NCBI GenBank assembly: GCA_030512295.1
Contig: JAULSR010000005.1
Coordinates: 62,001-126,000 of the forward strand
Direction of reading: 5' to 3'
Length of the DNA stretch: 64,000 nt
From: Bombardia bombarda
Taxonomy: Eukaryota > Ascomycota > Sordariomycetes > Sordariales > Lasiosphaeriaceae
A program made the position numbers and the translations under genes. A model generated the notes under the pieces. The model was given only the letters and a program-made list of their open reading frames with translations, searched no databases and was not told the origin of the DNA. Numbering within the stretch: position 1 is the stretch's first letter; every line of letters begins with the position of its first letter. Positions 1 through 11,250 of the stretch are shown piece after piece.

Positions 1-819
1 CCCACCTGCACTGTTATCTTGAGTATCGCAAGTACTGTTTTAGTACTGCAGTTTAGACTTATATTAGGTGAAAATGAAGCGGAATCAAACCAAGCTGGCG
101 GTGCAGGCTCAAGGCTGCCCTGGTATTACCGTTGGCGCGGAACCGGCGGATTTGCTCCCCTCACCTCAATTTACCACCGGCGACAGTGCCCCCTGACTGG
201 GTCCAATCCCTGGCTGTTGAGATACCCTGACCAGTTTCTTCTGGCCCCGTTTGGTGTTGATCGGCGGGACCAGATGTTCTTCCCCTCTCGCCCCTCTTTT
301 ACTGAATTCCCAGCCGGGCCATTGATCGACTGGAATCACCTTTCTTAAGGAACCGGGTATAACTGTTGTGTTCCGGGCTTGGCGTCGTGAACAGTTGGGC
401 TGCCCCGGCATGTTAGTCCATTGGCTCAGCAAAATTACGTCGCAGCAGGATCCATTGATTGCCCTGCATCGTCGGCAGAACCTTCTTGATGCAACAAATG
501 GAACAATGGGTTGGTGGTGGTCTGCTCAACTCGGGCAACTGGGAACCGATGCCGCGCACAACACACTGTTCTGTGCACTGTACCACATGCAGTTGGACTG
601 ACTCCCCTGACCATTGAAAGCAACAACACCACCCCCACCCCCAAAGTCCCAAGTGCCAACAGCTCGGGTCCTTTTGTTCTTTCTTCCTCATCGTCTCTTT
701 TCTTTTTCATCCTTCTTGTTTCTGTTACCCTTCAGACCAGTCTCCTCGGACAGCCCATGTGCAGCGATCTGCATGACTGCGTCTCTCTCTTACCAAGATA
801 AGTAATCTAGGAGTTGACG
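1..819. other. intergenic, P450 promoter side
   Basis: No gene is recognisable on either strand. The open frames here are short, overlap each other on opposite strands and show no domain pattern. The last 200 bases are pyrimidine-rich (CT-rich between about 640 and 760), as is common just upstream of fungal start codons, and probably hold the 5' leader of the P450 gene that starts at 820. Confidence 0.5.
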
Positions 820-2444
820 ATGGCGTCAAACATGTCACCGGCGGCCTCGGCACTCAACCCCCTCACCTGGGGCTGGAGTCCAGCATCATGGAGCCTCCCT
901 GTCATAGCAACACAGCTGGTCGTCGCCCTCGTGAGCATCGTTGTCTGGCGCCGCTTCCTGTCACCGCTGAAGGACGTGCCTGGCCCTTGGCTGGCCTCGG
1001 TCTCGCGGCTGTGGCACCTCTACTACATCGTTCGCGGGGACCAGAACCTCAAGCTGATTGAGCTGCACGACAAGCATGGCCACTTTGTGCGCATCGCACA
1101 TAACGAGATCTCCGTGTCCCACCCCGAGGGCATCAAGAGGATCCTGCTCGCCCCGCTCACAAAGGCCCCCTGGTACAAGCTGCTCGCCATCCCCGACTAT
1201 CGCTTCCAGACGCCCATGTCGACGACCGACCCCAAGAAGAAGGCGGAGCGCTCGCGCCACTTCGCCGCCGGCTACACCCTGACCAACCTGCTGCAGAACG
1301 AGGATGCCGTTGACTCGGTTGTCGACATGTTCCTGGCCTATCTCGACAACGCCAGCCAGTCCCGGGCCCCCTTTGACCTGGACAAGTACCTCACCTTCAC
1401 CGCCTTTGACGTTGTCGGCGAGATGCTCTTCTCCAAGCAGTTCGGCTTCTTGAGAGAGGACCGCGACGTGGGCAGCGCCATTGCCAACGGCATCGCGCTC
1501 AACATCTACGCCGCCACCATGGGCTTCTTTCGCTGGGTGCACGTCGTGCTGGTGGGGAACCCAGTCATGACCAAGCTCGGCCTGCTGCCCATGGGCCACC
1601 TCTATGACACCACGGTACGCGCCCTGGATGAGCGCCTTGACAGCCGTGACAGCCGCTTTGACTGTGTGGCCCACTGGTTCAAGGCCATTGACAAGAGCCC
1701 CGACCAGGTCAAGCTCCGCGACGTGTACGCCATTGCCACAGGCGCTGTCGGTGCTGGTAGTGACACAGTCAGCGGCGGTCTGCAGGCATTTGTGTATTAC
1801 ATGATTCGCCACGAGGATGCCTGGCGGCGGGTGCGGGATGAGATCTTGGTAGCGCAGAAGACGGGTGGTTGCAAAGATAGGGTGGTCAAATTTGCTGATG
1901 CGCAGAAGCTGGTCTATCTCCAGGCGTGTCTGAAAGAAGCTCTGCGCATGTTTGGGCCTGTACCCATGGGTCTACCGCGGCTGGCGCCAAAGGGCGGACT
2001 GACCATTGGGGATAGACACTTTCCTGAAGGCACGATCCTGAGCATCAACCCGTGGGTGATGCATCACAGCAAGGAAATCTGGGGAGAGGATGCTCGCGTG
2101 TTTAACCCGGATCGCTGGCTGCGGGGAGAGAAGGAGGTCATGGTTCTGGAGCGGTACTTTATGCCGGTGAGTCCTCTGTTGCCAACACCCTATGCCTGTT
2201 TTGTCACGACAGGAAGAAATACTGACAGTTTGTGCGCGCTGTGTTTTAGTGGGGGCAAGGATATAACTCGTGCCCCGGACAGAACATTGCCAAGATGGAA
2301 ATGTCCAAGATCGCTGCCACCTTGGTCAGGGACTACGACATCCACCAAGTGGATGGTAAGCAGGAGTGGCAATGGAAGGCCTACTTCACCGTGGTCCCCC
2401 ATACCTGGCCGTGCTATATCAAAAAGGCGGAGGCGGAGGCTTGA
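820..2444 (+). CDS. cytochrome P450, pisatin-demethylase-like
   Basis: Predicted 513-residue microsomal P450 monooxygenase in two exons (820-2166 and 2250-2444); the 83-bp intron begins gtgagt and ends tttag, phase 0. The ATG at 820 is used; the in-frame TTG at 814 is not a credible fungal start. An N-terminal hydrophobic anchor (about residues 22-42) precedes the proline-rich hinge KDVPGPW. The I-helix GAGSDT, the K-helix ExxR (EALR) and a FNPDRW segment follow. The heme loop lies in exon 2, WGQGYNSCPG, with Cys457 as predicted ligand; the usual leading Phe of this loop is Trp. The hinge and overall pattern resemble the fungal pisatin demethylase-type P450s (CYP57 and relatives), which O-demethylate plant phenolics. 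The actual substrate cannot be read from sequence. It is convergent with the AsaB-like gene downstream. Confidence 0.9.
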
Positions 2445-2811
2445 GTAAGTGGCGAGACGCTGATGTAGCTTTGTTCACTTCATGTTTGTATGAAAGCCCT
2501 TTAGGTGATACGCTTTTTAATAAATTGCATACAGTTTATATCTACAAGTATGTCAGTGTGTGTTGTTGATCAACTTGACCGTTGGCCAGCTTGCTTGAAC
2601 CAGGATAGCAGAGTTTGTGGGGGGCATATTTACCTTTCCTGGATGATGAAATCATGACAAAGTGTGCTGCCGGTCAAGAAATTGAAATCAAACTGCTCCA
2701 GACGTGAATAGGGTTGACCCCCGTTGGACCCCCGCGAACAATACTTGATATCCCTCATCCCCTTGTATCACTCACCCACCCGAATAAGTATTGATGTACC
2801 TGCCTACCTGA
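2445..2811. other. intergenic between two convergent genes
   Basis: This 367-bp gap separates the 3' ends of the P450 and the AsaB-like gene. It holds only their 3' untranslated sequence, with an AT-rich stretch near 2510-2550 that could serve for polyadenylation. I see nothing else in it. Confidence 0.5.
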
Positions 2812-3764
2812 TTAATGAAAGACCAAGCACCTCACCTCGACGCTTTGCCTGAATTCCTCTCCCACCGTGGCTGGGTCCTCAAAAGCTGAGTGTGGGGTCC
2901 GCCTCGCCACCGATGTGTCAGAGTCAAAGCACTTTATTAGGAGAACATCGTCGGGTGTCTGCTTGTGCTTAAAATACCAGCGATGGGCGGCGCTCGGCCG
3001 CAAAGTCCACGTCTCGCCTGTGTGATTGATAGAGGAGTAGAGAGATTTAGCTGCCACGAGATCTGCCTCAGGGATGGAGCGCGCATCAGCCACGGCGATG
3101 GGGTCTTTGAGTATGGTCTTGATGGGACGCCAGACCTGTTGTATATGTGTTAATGAATGAAGAGGAAGCAAGACAGAACAAATAAACGCACATTGATAAT
3201 CTGATAGCGCCTCTTAACCAGCTCGTCAGCCTCATCAGGTAGCCATCGGCGCAGGACCAGCTCAGCGCCGTCATAGGACTGGTCAACATGGACACGCGTG
3301 ACGGGACCGCGGTTGGCCAGGTTGTTCTGGCCCAGGCCGTGCCAGTGCGTGGGCCCGCGACGGACCTTGTGGTCAAAGATGAAGACGCGTCGGGCCCCCG
3401 TGATATCCTTTATCAGCTGCTCGCACTCGGGCTTGTACTCGGCGTCAATCTTGGCGTCATCGACGAAGTCCTTTTCCAGACTGGGGCGGCCCACGAGGTA
3501 CTGGAACCCATGACTGCTGAGCGTGTACTTGTCTTCCTCGCCGCTCACGTCTGTCACCACCACGTCTTGGCGGACGGTGGGACGCTTGTTGGTGATGGTT
3601 CCTCTTCCGACGACGATGGGCAGTGGTGCTGAGCCGTCACCTGGATCGTCCCAGTAGTTCATCGAGGTTGCAACGGTGTGCCGCCTGCGCTGGACGTGGC
3701 TGTCGCCCGAGGCATGAGGCTCAGCAAACACATGGGCTTGCGGAGCGAGGACTTCAGTGGCCAT
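2812..3764 (-). CDS. AsaB/CmcJ-type hydroxylase/desaturase-like protein
   Basis: Predicted 298-residue protein from two exons (3764-3192, 3135-2812); the intron begins gtgcgt and ends caacag, phase 0. The ATG at 3764 gives the length usual for this family. The sequence matches the fungal family named after AsaB and the cephalosporin CmcJ/P8 proteins (GA4 desaturase family), thought to be non-heme iron, 2-oxoglutarate-type oxygenases of secondary metabolism. Possible iron ligands are His159 and Asp161 (RVHVDQS) and His273 (PHSAF); Arg293 near the C-terminus (VEVR) would suit co-substrate binding. These assignments come from family resemblance and are not proven. No signal peptide is seen, so a cytosolic location is likely. 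Its neighbours are a P450 and secreted proteins, which fits a small metabolic cluster. Confidence 0.8.
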
Positions 3765-3839
3765 TGTGGGCGATTCGTGATTGAGTTCGATTGACGGATC
3801 CACAGCCACAGATTGTTGCAGGAAGCGAGCTGCAGTCGC

Positions 3840-3880
3840 AAATGCCCAAATGCCCAAATGCCCAAATGCCCAAATGCCAG
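3840..3880. repeat. 8-bp tandem repeat, aaatgccc x5
   Basis: Five consecutive copies of aaatgccc, the last slightly changed, lie about 75 bp upstream of the AsaB-like start codon, in its likely 5' leader or core promoter. Seen directly in the sequence. Confidence 0.9.
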
Positions 3881-4225
3881 AAATGGGTCCGGTTGTGGGT
3901 CGTGGGGAAGGAGCATCCAGATTCCACGGTGAGGGGTTTGGGGTTGGACCGTTTTGGCAGCTACGACGGGAATTGGATGTCGTCGGATCTAGTTCTAGAC
4001 GCTCCCCCGCATCAACGTTGTCGGGCACTCATACGTTCCGTGCATACTATAGAACTATTACCTAATAGCTATAGCTATGGTGTGGGCTTGGTATGGTAAT
4101 ACCAAGCCGCATTATGTTTTTCTTCCTTTTCAAGCTAGAAAGAAGCATGGAGCGATAAGTCTGGCGACAACCCCATAGGTACCACCACATCCCTCTCACA
4201 GTCGCACCTTCCACCTCGTCGTTTG

Positions 4226-4281
4226 CACCTTCCACCTTCCACCTTCCACCTTCCACCTTCCACCTTCCACCTTCCACCTTC
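4226..4281. repeat. 7-bp tandem repeat, caccttc x8
   Basis: Eight perfect copies of caccttc in the promoter region between two divergent genes. A copy-number polymorphism between strains would be expected. Seen directly. Confidence 0.9.
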
Positions 4282-5323
4282 CGCTGTCTGCCGCAGCAGC
4301 GGCTACAAAAACTGGGGTCGCTGCCAGACTTCTTCTGCCTTTTCTTAGAAATCGAAACAGTAGCTGGTAGTACTACTAATCGACCTTGATCTTGCCGTCC
4401 CGATTCAAATACATTGACTCTGACCTCGGAAAACATGCTACAATGCTTCCTTCATTCGATCTGGGACGAAATAGGACATGTATTATCAACGACATCGGCC
4501 GGGTCGAATGACTGACATGACTGGCGCATTCTGATTCTCCGGAAAGTAACGTCTCAAAACAGTCGGTCCACAGTACCTAGCTGTCAAGGAGACGTTTTGC
4601 GCACATAAGGCTGGTGCCCTTCCGTACCTGCAGATGAAGTTGCATCTATCTACCTAGAAAGAGAATCTTGCTGATCTGCACCCCAGATTCTTGTTTGACT
4701 TTTTACCGCTGCTGTGACGGCGATCTCGGCATATTTGAACCACTCGGACAGCCATACAACAAATTGGACTGCCCAAGGTTCGCCCAGTCCTTGGTCGGCT
4801 GGTTCCCCCGCTGGCTAAACACAGAAGGCTGGCTCGCGGCGGCTTGGTGCGCCAACCGGATGATATGATGAGATGAGCGCCCAGTATATTTGTTGGCGAC
4901 TACCAGGTTCTGCTTTGGTAGGTTCTGCTTTGGTCAATTACACAGCTTAGAGAAGCTGACTCCTTTATGTCATCGACCTCGATCGAGAGGGCCAAACGTT
5001 CTGGGTCATCTGTGTGTTCGTTCCGAGGCCAAGAAGACCACATCACCAAGACATGAAACGTTGCTCAACAGAGTCACGGTGGACCTGTATTATAGTTCTA
5101 ACCATTACTCAATGCCAATACCAGCTGCCACTTCGGCAAATATGGATTATGCTCCACTGTCCTAGCCTTTGACGTGTTGGCCACCATGGCATACTCCAAG
5201 GGATCGGCGGCCGTATTTAAAGGAGTCATGCAGTCCATAACACAGATGGCAACAAAGCCAGACGGATTGTTGCTTCAGACACATCATCACCGCCAAATCT
5301 TAACCCCACGATCAATCATAAAG

Positions 5324-6264
5324 ATGAGATCTGTCTTCTTGCTTATTGGCGTAGCCTTGGCCGTCCCAGTCCTGGCAAGGCAGTATCCGCACTATGGGAA
5401 CATTGCCGCAAGACAGGCGGCCGAGGGCTCTACATGTGCCTGGACAGGCCACTGCGGTGGTGAGCTTTTGTCTTCTTTAGTCACCGTCGGCAATATGTGG
5501 ACCGATACTTATCTTATTGGGCAGGTGACAAGTGCGATGAAGACGAAGACTGTGACGACGATCTCGTCTGCCGCAACTCGCGATGCACTAACCCTACGAG
5601 TACGACGACGATAAGAACCCGAACAACATCTACCAAGTCGACATCGACCAAGAAAACATCGACCAAGTCAACATCTACAAAGTCAACGTCAACCCGGACA
5701 ACATCCACACGCGTGACAACCACAGCAGCGCCCACATCTACTTGTGCATGGCAGGGACACTGTCTTGGTTAGTCTTGTCTATCAGTGGTTCAGGTGCTGA
5801 GGTTGATACCCAGATCAAATAACTGACCGAGTCTGTCATCAAATGTAGGCGCAACGTGCACAAAACACACCGACTGTGACGGCGACCTGGCTTGCATCTC
5901 TGGAAAATGCTCTCTTGTTAGCACGAGCTCGTCCATTGTTGCTACCACGCGCCAGCCTACGTCCACCACCACCACCACCACCACCACCACCACACGCCGC
6001 TCTTCATCCACCTCCACCACCGTGACGCGCACAACCTCTCCACCTACCGTCACTTCATCGACATCGACGGCAACCGCCCCAACATCAACCCGTGCTTCTT
6101 GCGGTGACAATCCATTGGCTTGCATCGGTATGTTTGACTGGCTGATCTGCGCTGGAGTACAAATGCTAACAGCGGTTGATGCAACTTCAGGTGTCAGTTG
6201 CTCCACCGACGCAGACTGTGGCTTTGAATTGATCATCTGCCAAAACGGGATTTGCGGATTGTGA
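5324..6264 (+). CDS. secreted protein with three cysteine-rich modules
   Basis: Predicted 243-residue secreted protein in four exons (5324-5459, 5525-5767, 5849-6127, 6191-6264), all introns GT-AG and phase 1. The ATG at 5324 starts a signal peptide (MRSVFLLIGVALAVPVLA) with cleavage probably after Ala18. Three related modules follow: CAWTGHC...CRNSRC, CAWQGHC...CISGKC and CGDNPLAC...CQNGIC. They share an inner spacing C-x5-DC-x4-L-x-C, slightly varied in the third. Ser/Thr/Lys-rich linkers, likely O-glycosylated, separate them. Each intron falls at the same place in each module, right after the first cysteine pair. The pattern recalls small extracellular disulfide-rich domains of the Dickkopf/colipase kind, but I cannot assign a family. 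A role outside the cell, at the wall or in contact with a host, is an inference. Confidence 0.82.
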
Positions 6265-7029
6265 TATGAATACAAGTACCTTGTTAATTTTATTCTTGTA
6301 CGGATCTGATGTATTTCACTGGCGGTATGATATCTACGTTAACATAGGAGTCGGGGATTGGAAAAGGAATCGATTACTACCTCTAGTCTTTACCCCCTCA
6401 GTTCACCTTGATAGGTACCTTACAATTTTCATGTTTTATTTTAAACTCTAGAGGATAGAAAGACACCTTCTTCACATCAGCGGGAAGGTGTGATGATTGA
6501 CGGTTTCGGGCTTTGATGCGTGCTAGAGAAATCTTTGTTACAGCTGATCCAACCAACCAAAACTCCAGTAGAGCTGCACGCAAACTGCTAGACTTACACC
6601 TTTGAGCATGCTACCAATTGGAGACCAAGGTCGTCACCATCTCCAAAGATATTGAAAAAAAATATGTAGACCTGTGCCTAATTAGAAACCTCGAGACCAA
6701 TGATGCCGTGTGCGACCACCGTAGACGAATGCATTCAGAGAAAGAAATTTATCACCGAAACGCGAATAAAACTTCACAGGCGTTTCTGCTAGCTAAATCC
6801 GAGTCATAAAAGGCAAAAAACTGCCTTGTTCAAAAACTTTCCGTCTTTCAAAACTCCAAGTGATCGACGATGGACCGAACTGGTGATAAGTCTCAGACCA
6901 TGGTAGGAAAGGACAGTACTGCGTCAGCATGAAGCAAAACAAAAAGATTACGACTTAACATTCAAACTCTCTGGTCTCTTTATGCCCATGGTTTGTTCTA
7001 CAGCACCATCCCTTCAGCCAACAGGGACA
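6265..7029. other. intergenic between convergent genes
   Basis: The gap holds the 3' ends of the cysteine-rich protein gene and the flavoprotein monooxygenase gene. It is moderately AT-rich, and no open frame in it has a recognisable protein pattern. Confidence 0.5.
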
Positions 7030-9248
7030 TCAATGATGCCCGTTGACGCCATTGACACCATTAGCACCAGCCCTTTCCTTGGGACGCAGCACCAGAATTC
7101 CCTCAAAGTACGCCTGCAGGTCGGCGAAATCTTCCAGCTCGCCCACCCAGCCCACATACTGGTCGGGCCTGACCGCCACGACACAGCCCCTCTCCCGATC
7201 AACACCATAGTTGCCATATGCGTCTCCAAAGCCCTCGTGATAGCTCTCATCATCGACAAAGACCTTGTTATAATCCCAGCCATTGTGCTTGTCAAAGGGA
7301 TGCAGCAGATCAGGGAAGTCACGCAGCAGCTCTGTCTCCCACCTCTTTGCCGAGTGGATGGTCAGCACCTCAACCACGCTATCAAGCGGCTTGCCCTGAG
7401 GCGTGGCTGTGTGAAGGAAGCTCGTCGGACTATCGAGCTTGGCACAGAAGCCATCGAGCCTCGTCTTTTGTGTCGCGCCGAGCACATTGCCTGCAAAGAT
7501 GACTACCCTGAAGCGCCCATCTGCCTTCAGCCGCTCCTGGAAGTGCCATGGGCGAGCGTCGGCCTGGTTCAGCACCTTGAAGCTGCTGAAGCGCATACCG
7601 ACAGGCAAGCCAGTCGCAAGGGCTTGTTTCTGGGCTGGCTTGACGACGAGACTGCTGGACCCATAGTCGACCATCAGGCCAGACGAGAACTTGTTGCCCT
7701 TGAGGAAGGCGTCCTTGAACACCTCCATGCTGACACCCTCGGCGTCCATCACATCCTTGGCTGGACGACCGGAAAAGAGCCTGCTGAACTTGTGGTCAAA
7801 GTCGATGAGGTCCTGGGCAATCTGTCGGCGCTCGCCCGAGTAGGTTGATAGGATATCGCGTTTGGCAATGCCCTTGACGACCAGACCAACCTTCCAGCCG
7901 AGGTTGTAGCAGTCCTGCATGGACACGTTCATGCCCTGGCCAGCCTTGGGCGAGTGCGTGTGCACGGCGTCGCCAGCGAGGAAGACGCGGTTGTGGGCGT
8001 CGAAGGAGGTGCCGACGCGCTGGCCGATCTGGTAGGCCGTCCACCAGTCGCAGTATTCGTAGTCGATCTTGTAGGGGCTGATGATCTTTTGCGCAGCGCT
8101 GAAGATCATCTCGGGCGTGATCTTGGACCGGTCGGCTCGTCCTGACGCGTCGGGCGCTACCTCCTTGAGCTGGATGTAGAGACGAACCATCTTGTGCTCG
8201 CGCGGAATAACCATCAAGCTGCCGTTTTCCGCCGAGTGGATGGCGCAGCGCATGCGGATGTCGGCTGGCGTGGTGTTAGTACTCGGGAGCAAATATGAGC
8301 TAACATATGGATGTAAACATTGTGGAAAAGGGGGGTGAACCCACGAAAGTCGGTAATGGGCACGATATCCATGACTCCCCAGATGAAGTCGGTCGCCTCG
8401 CCATGCAGCTCGAATCCAAGCGCCCTTCTTGTCCAGCTCCTCGCGCCATCGCAACCGATTACATACTTGGCCCGGACTACCTCGCTCTCACCCTCGCGCT
8501 CCTTGCTCTTTCTGATCAAATCATCCTCGTCATCCTCTTGCACCAAGCTGCTCCTGTACAGACCGTCGGCAATCTTGCTCCCCGTTATCTGCTGCACCGG
8601 CTGTGCTTCCTCTTCGGTCAGGGTCCTCAACGAGACCTTGACGGGATACGCATCCTCATCCTCATCCTCATCATCCACCTTGGCCTCGTCAATCTCGAGC
8701 GACTCGGGCAGCACGCCCCGCTCGACGTTGATGTTGCCGCCCGAGTATTTCTTGATGTTGTCGAGGAAGAAGCGCTCGATGCGGCCCTGGTGCAGGACGA
8801 TTTGCTGGAAGCGCGACAGGCCGACGATGGTGTCGGGGATGCGGTCAGACCGGCGGATTTGTCCGTCAGACCCAGGATTCCACATGCAGATCTCGAGCAT
8901 GTGGTTGGCCTCCTTCCAGGCGCGGTCCGCAAACCCCAGACTGTCAAAGATCTCGAGACTGCGGCACTGGAGCCCGTCGGCCTGTCCGTGGAAGATCTTG
9001 GCGTTGCGCTTGTCGACGATGCGCGTCGAGATGCCGAGGTGCGCCATCCAGGCCGCGGCCATGAGGCTGGGGAAGACATGGTGTTAGTCTGGACGGGAAG
9101 GGGGGGTTTGTTACGGAGTAAGGTATCACCTACCCTGCAGGGCCAGCGCCGATGATGAGCCTGGGTTGGGAGTCGTGTCAGCATCCATCAGAGAATTGGC
9201 AGCTTCCATGTCTTACACATCGACTTTTGATTCGCTGGGTTGAGCCAT
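7030..9248 (-). CDS. phenol 2-monooxygenase-like FAD hydroxylase
   Basis: Predicted 671-residue flavoprotein in four exons (9248-9217, 9160-9134, 9066-8345, 8264-7030). Exon 2 is only 27 nt and encodes the dinucleotide-binding core; joining the exons restores VLIIGAGPAG near residues 11-20, which fixes both the start and the splice sites. The DG motif (IGCDGARSW) and the GD motif (VFLAGDAVHTHSPKAGQG) of the p-hydroxybenzoate hydroxylase class follow. The C-terminal third fits the thioredoxin-like dimerisation domain of phenol hydroxylases, and length agrees with that family. It should use NADPH and O2 to ortho-hydroxylate a phenol to a catechol, probably in the cytosol. The tail carries a short GANGVNGVNG repeat. 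With the intradiol dioxygenase 4 kb away it could form a hydroxylation and ring-cleavage route; this link is inference. Confidence 0.92.
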
Positions 9249-11250
9249 GGCGGTGGTCGATCGAGTGTCGGTAAATTGTTTTTAGATTAAAAAGTGCCAG
9301 TAGTATCTACACTGGTTGGCAGGTAGAGTATGTCTTCGTAGCCAAGGTAGACAGACAGGCAGGGAGTAAACAAACACAAATACGGCACGACAGTGTCACG
9401 TTGTAACAGTAGGTATGCAGACAGCAAGTCGGTTAAGCTGCAAGCTGTGGACAAAGAAATCGATGGGAAGACGCTGTCTCGGTCGTCAACTGGCATCTTC
9501 ATCCCGACTTGTCCCTAATGCAATTGATCCCAGACCAAGAGCTCAAAGCTTTCCCCGAGAGCTCTCCCCGCATCACGACCACCTGCACCACATGCACCAC
9601 CTGTCAGTCTCACCACCCCAACGCACCCCCAACGCACCCCCAACTCACTCCCTAGTCCCAACACGGCTTCATCCCCGCTTCTCCTGAAGCAAAACGACGG
9701 GGGAACCCGGCAGCTCTTATCCGAATCCCCTCTCTTTCTGTCCACCCCGCCCACCCGTTTGGGACCAACAGGACTCGGCAGTGATCGGCGGCCCCCGTCG
9801 TCTTCTTGCTGCAGTTTTGCGTGCTCGCACTGAGCTTGGATTTAGGTAGTTTCCTCCCTCCAACATCCCATACCCTAACGGCGGAAACTTTCCGCCACCT
9901 AGTCTTAGCCAAGAGTAAGACTTCCATCAAGTTGACAGTGAACGGCAGTCGACTGTAAAGTAGTGTACCGCCGCGGGAGGAACCGCTCGTAGCTCGTCTC
10001 GAGCCCGTATTCCACAGTCAGCATAATAACACTACACTCTCAATAGGTTAGTGCTGGTGCACTATGTCTATATCCGTGTGGCAGTTGGCTATCCCAGATG
10101 GCATCCATTTATATACACTATCCCATTCACGGCAGACGTCCGCTCCCTGCCGTCCAGTCGGGGTGCCGTCCGCCTCCCGTGACAAGGGTCTCTCTCACTG
10201 CTACACTAGCTTTCCTGTCAGGCCCAGAACCCTTGAATCTTGGCAAGACTCGGCGGCCATGCTTCGTCCCTTCGTTGCTCAGGCCGCCTGGCGTTGACGA
10301 AGGCGTCAATTTTCATTGTGTCTCTCGTCAGTCGGGACTTTGTTTAGTTCACGACAAAACATCGACTTGTCCTTACAACGAAGCTACACCCCGTATGGAG
10401 GTAGTAGCCATTTTCTTCCGGAATCACATTGTGATGAAAGACGCACGACCGTCGGTCCCAATATAACTACTGAGACCTTTGACACTGGAAGATTTGGTCT
10501 GTTCCACGCAGAAACAGGGAGGGCGGAGATTTTCCTCTGCTGTGCCTCTAATCCCCTGACTTTTGTTTATTGCTGTGGTATTTGCACACTATGTTCTCAG
10601 TTAGCCTCCTTTATTTCGTACCGTTTTTCCTTTCATCTGATCCGTCTCACACACTGTGCTCTCATTACGTCTTCCAGGGTCTGAAACTTTGATATCAAGG
10701 TTCTTGTCCAATCCTCACAGTTTGTATGGCTTAGTAACTGTCTTACACTCTCCAGGGGCCCATGCAAGTGATCAGGGTCAGGGCCCGGCCGGGCGGCGAG
10801 ACCTTTTCTTTTTCCTCCATCGTAGACAAAACGCATGGAATGTGACCGCCATTTCGCCATGACGGGGATATTGCCCCTGATAATGGATGGGTCCAGAACC
10901 TGGTTCAGAGAGAACTGGAAAGTGCAACAACCAACTGCCGGGATGGCACTGATGATGATATGGGATGTCAACGATCTTCATGGACCTGAGCTTCCACATT
11001 CCTGCAGATATTCTTCTAGCTGTAGTCTACTGCTTTTGCCACGGTCGACTTTCTCGCATGACAGTTTCTCCAACTCCCATTGTGCGCCTGATATCTTGTG
11101 GTGGCGATGGGGATATTTGAGTTGACCTCTTGGGTTCAATTGCACTTACGATATTGAATTGTGCGGTCACCACCAAAGAAAGCCAGCACCACTTCGTGCA
11201 GCCTGTCTCCGCATTCGAGCTCGACGTCGTCGGTAAAACACGAACATACA
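9249..11250. other. 2-kb intergenic region
   Basis: It separates the divergent flavoprotein and rhodopsin-domain genes and must contain both promoters. Several open frames of 60-120 codons exist on both strands, but they overlap, have no homologous look and no intron logic. There is a short direct repeat of caacgcaccc near 9620-9645. I see no gene. Confidence 0.5.

Larger units (their letters stand above)
3765..5323. other. divergent promoter region with two minisatellites
   Basis: About 1.56 kb lies between the start of the minus-strand AsaB-like gene and the plus-strand cysteine-rich protein gene. It must hold both promoters. Two tandem repeats (listed separately) sit in the left half. The open frames across it are low-complexity products of the repeats or have no recognisable pattern, so I call no gene here. 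Confidence 0.5.

Noticed and set aside
2320..2448. Reading the P450 through its intron to give a 544-residue protein
   Set aside because: The read-through end has no heme-binding cysteine loop, while splicing 2167-2249 restores it and gives the expected family C-terminus.
4062..4436. 124-codon minus-strand frame
   Set aside because: Its middle is produced by the caccttc minisatellite, read as a repeated Val-Glu-Gly-Gly-Arg-Trp-Lys pattern, with nothing conserved around it.
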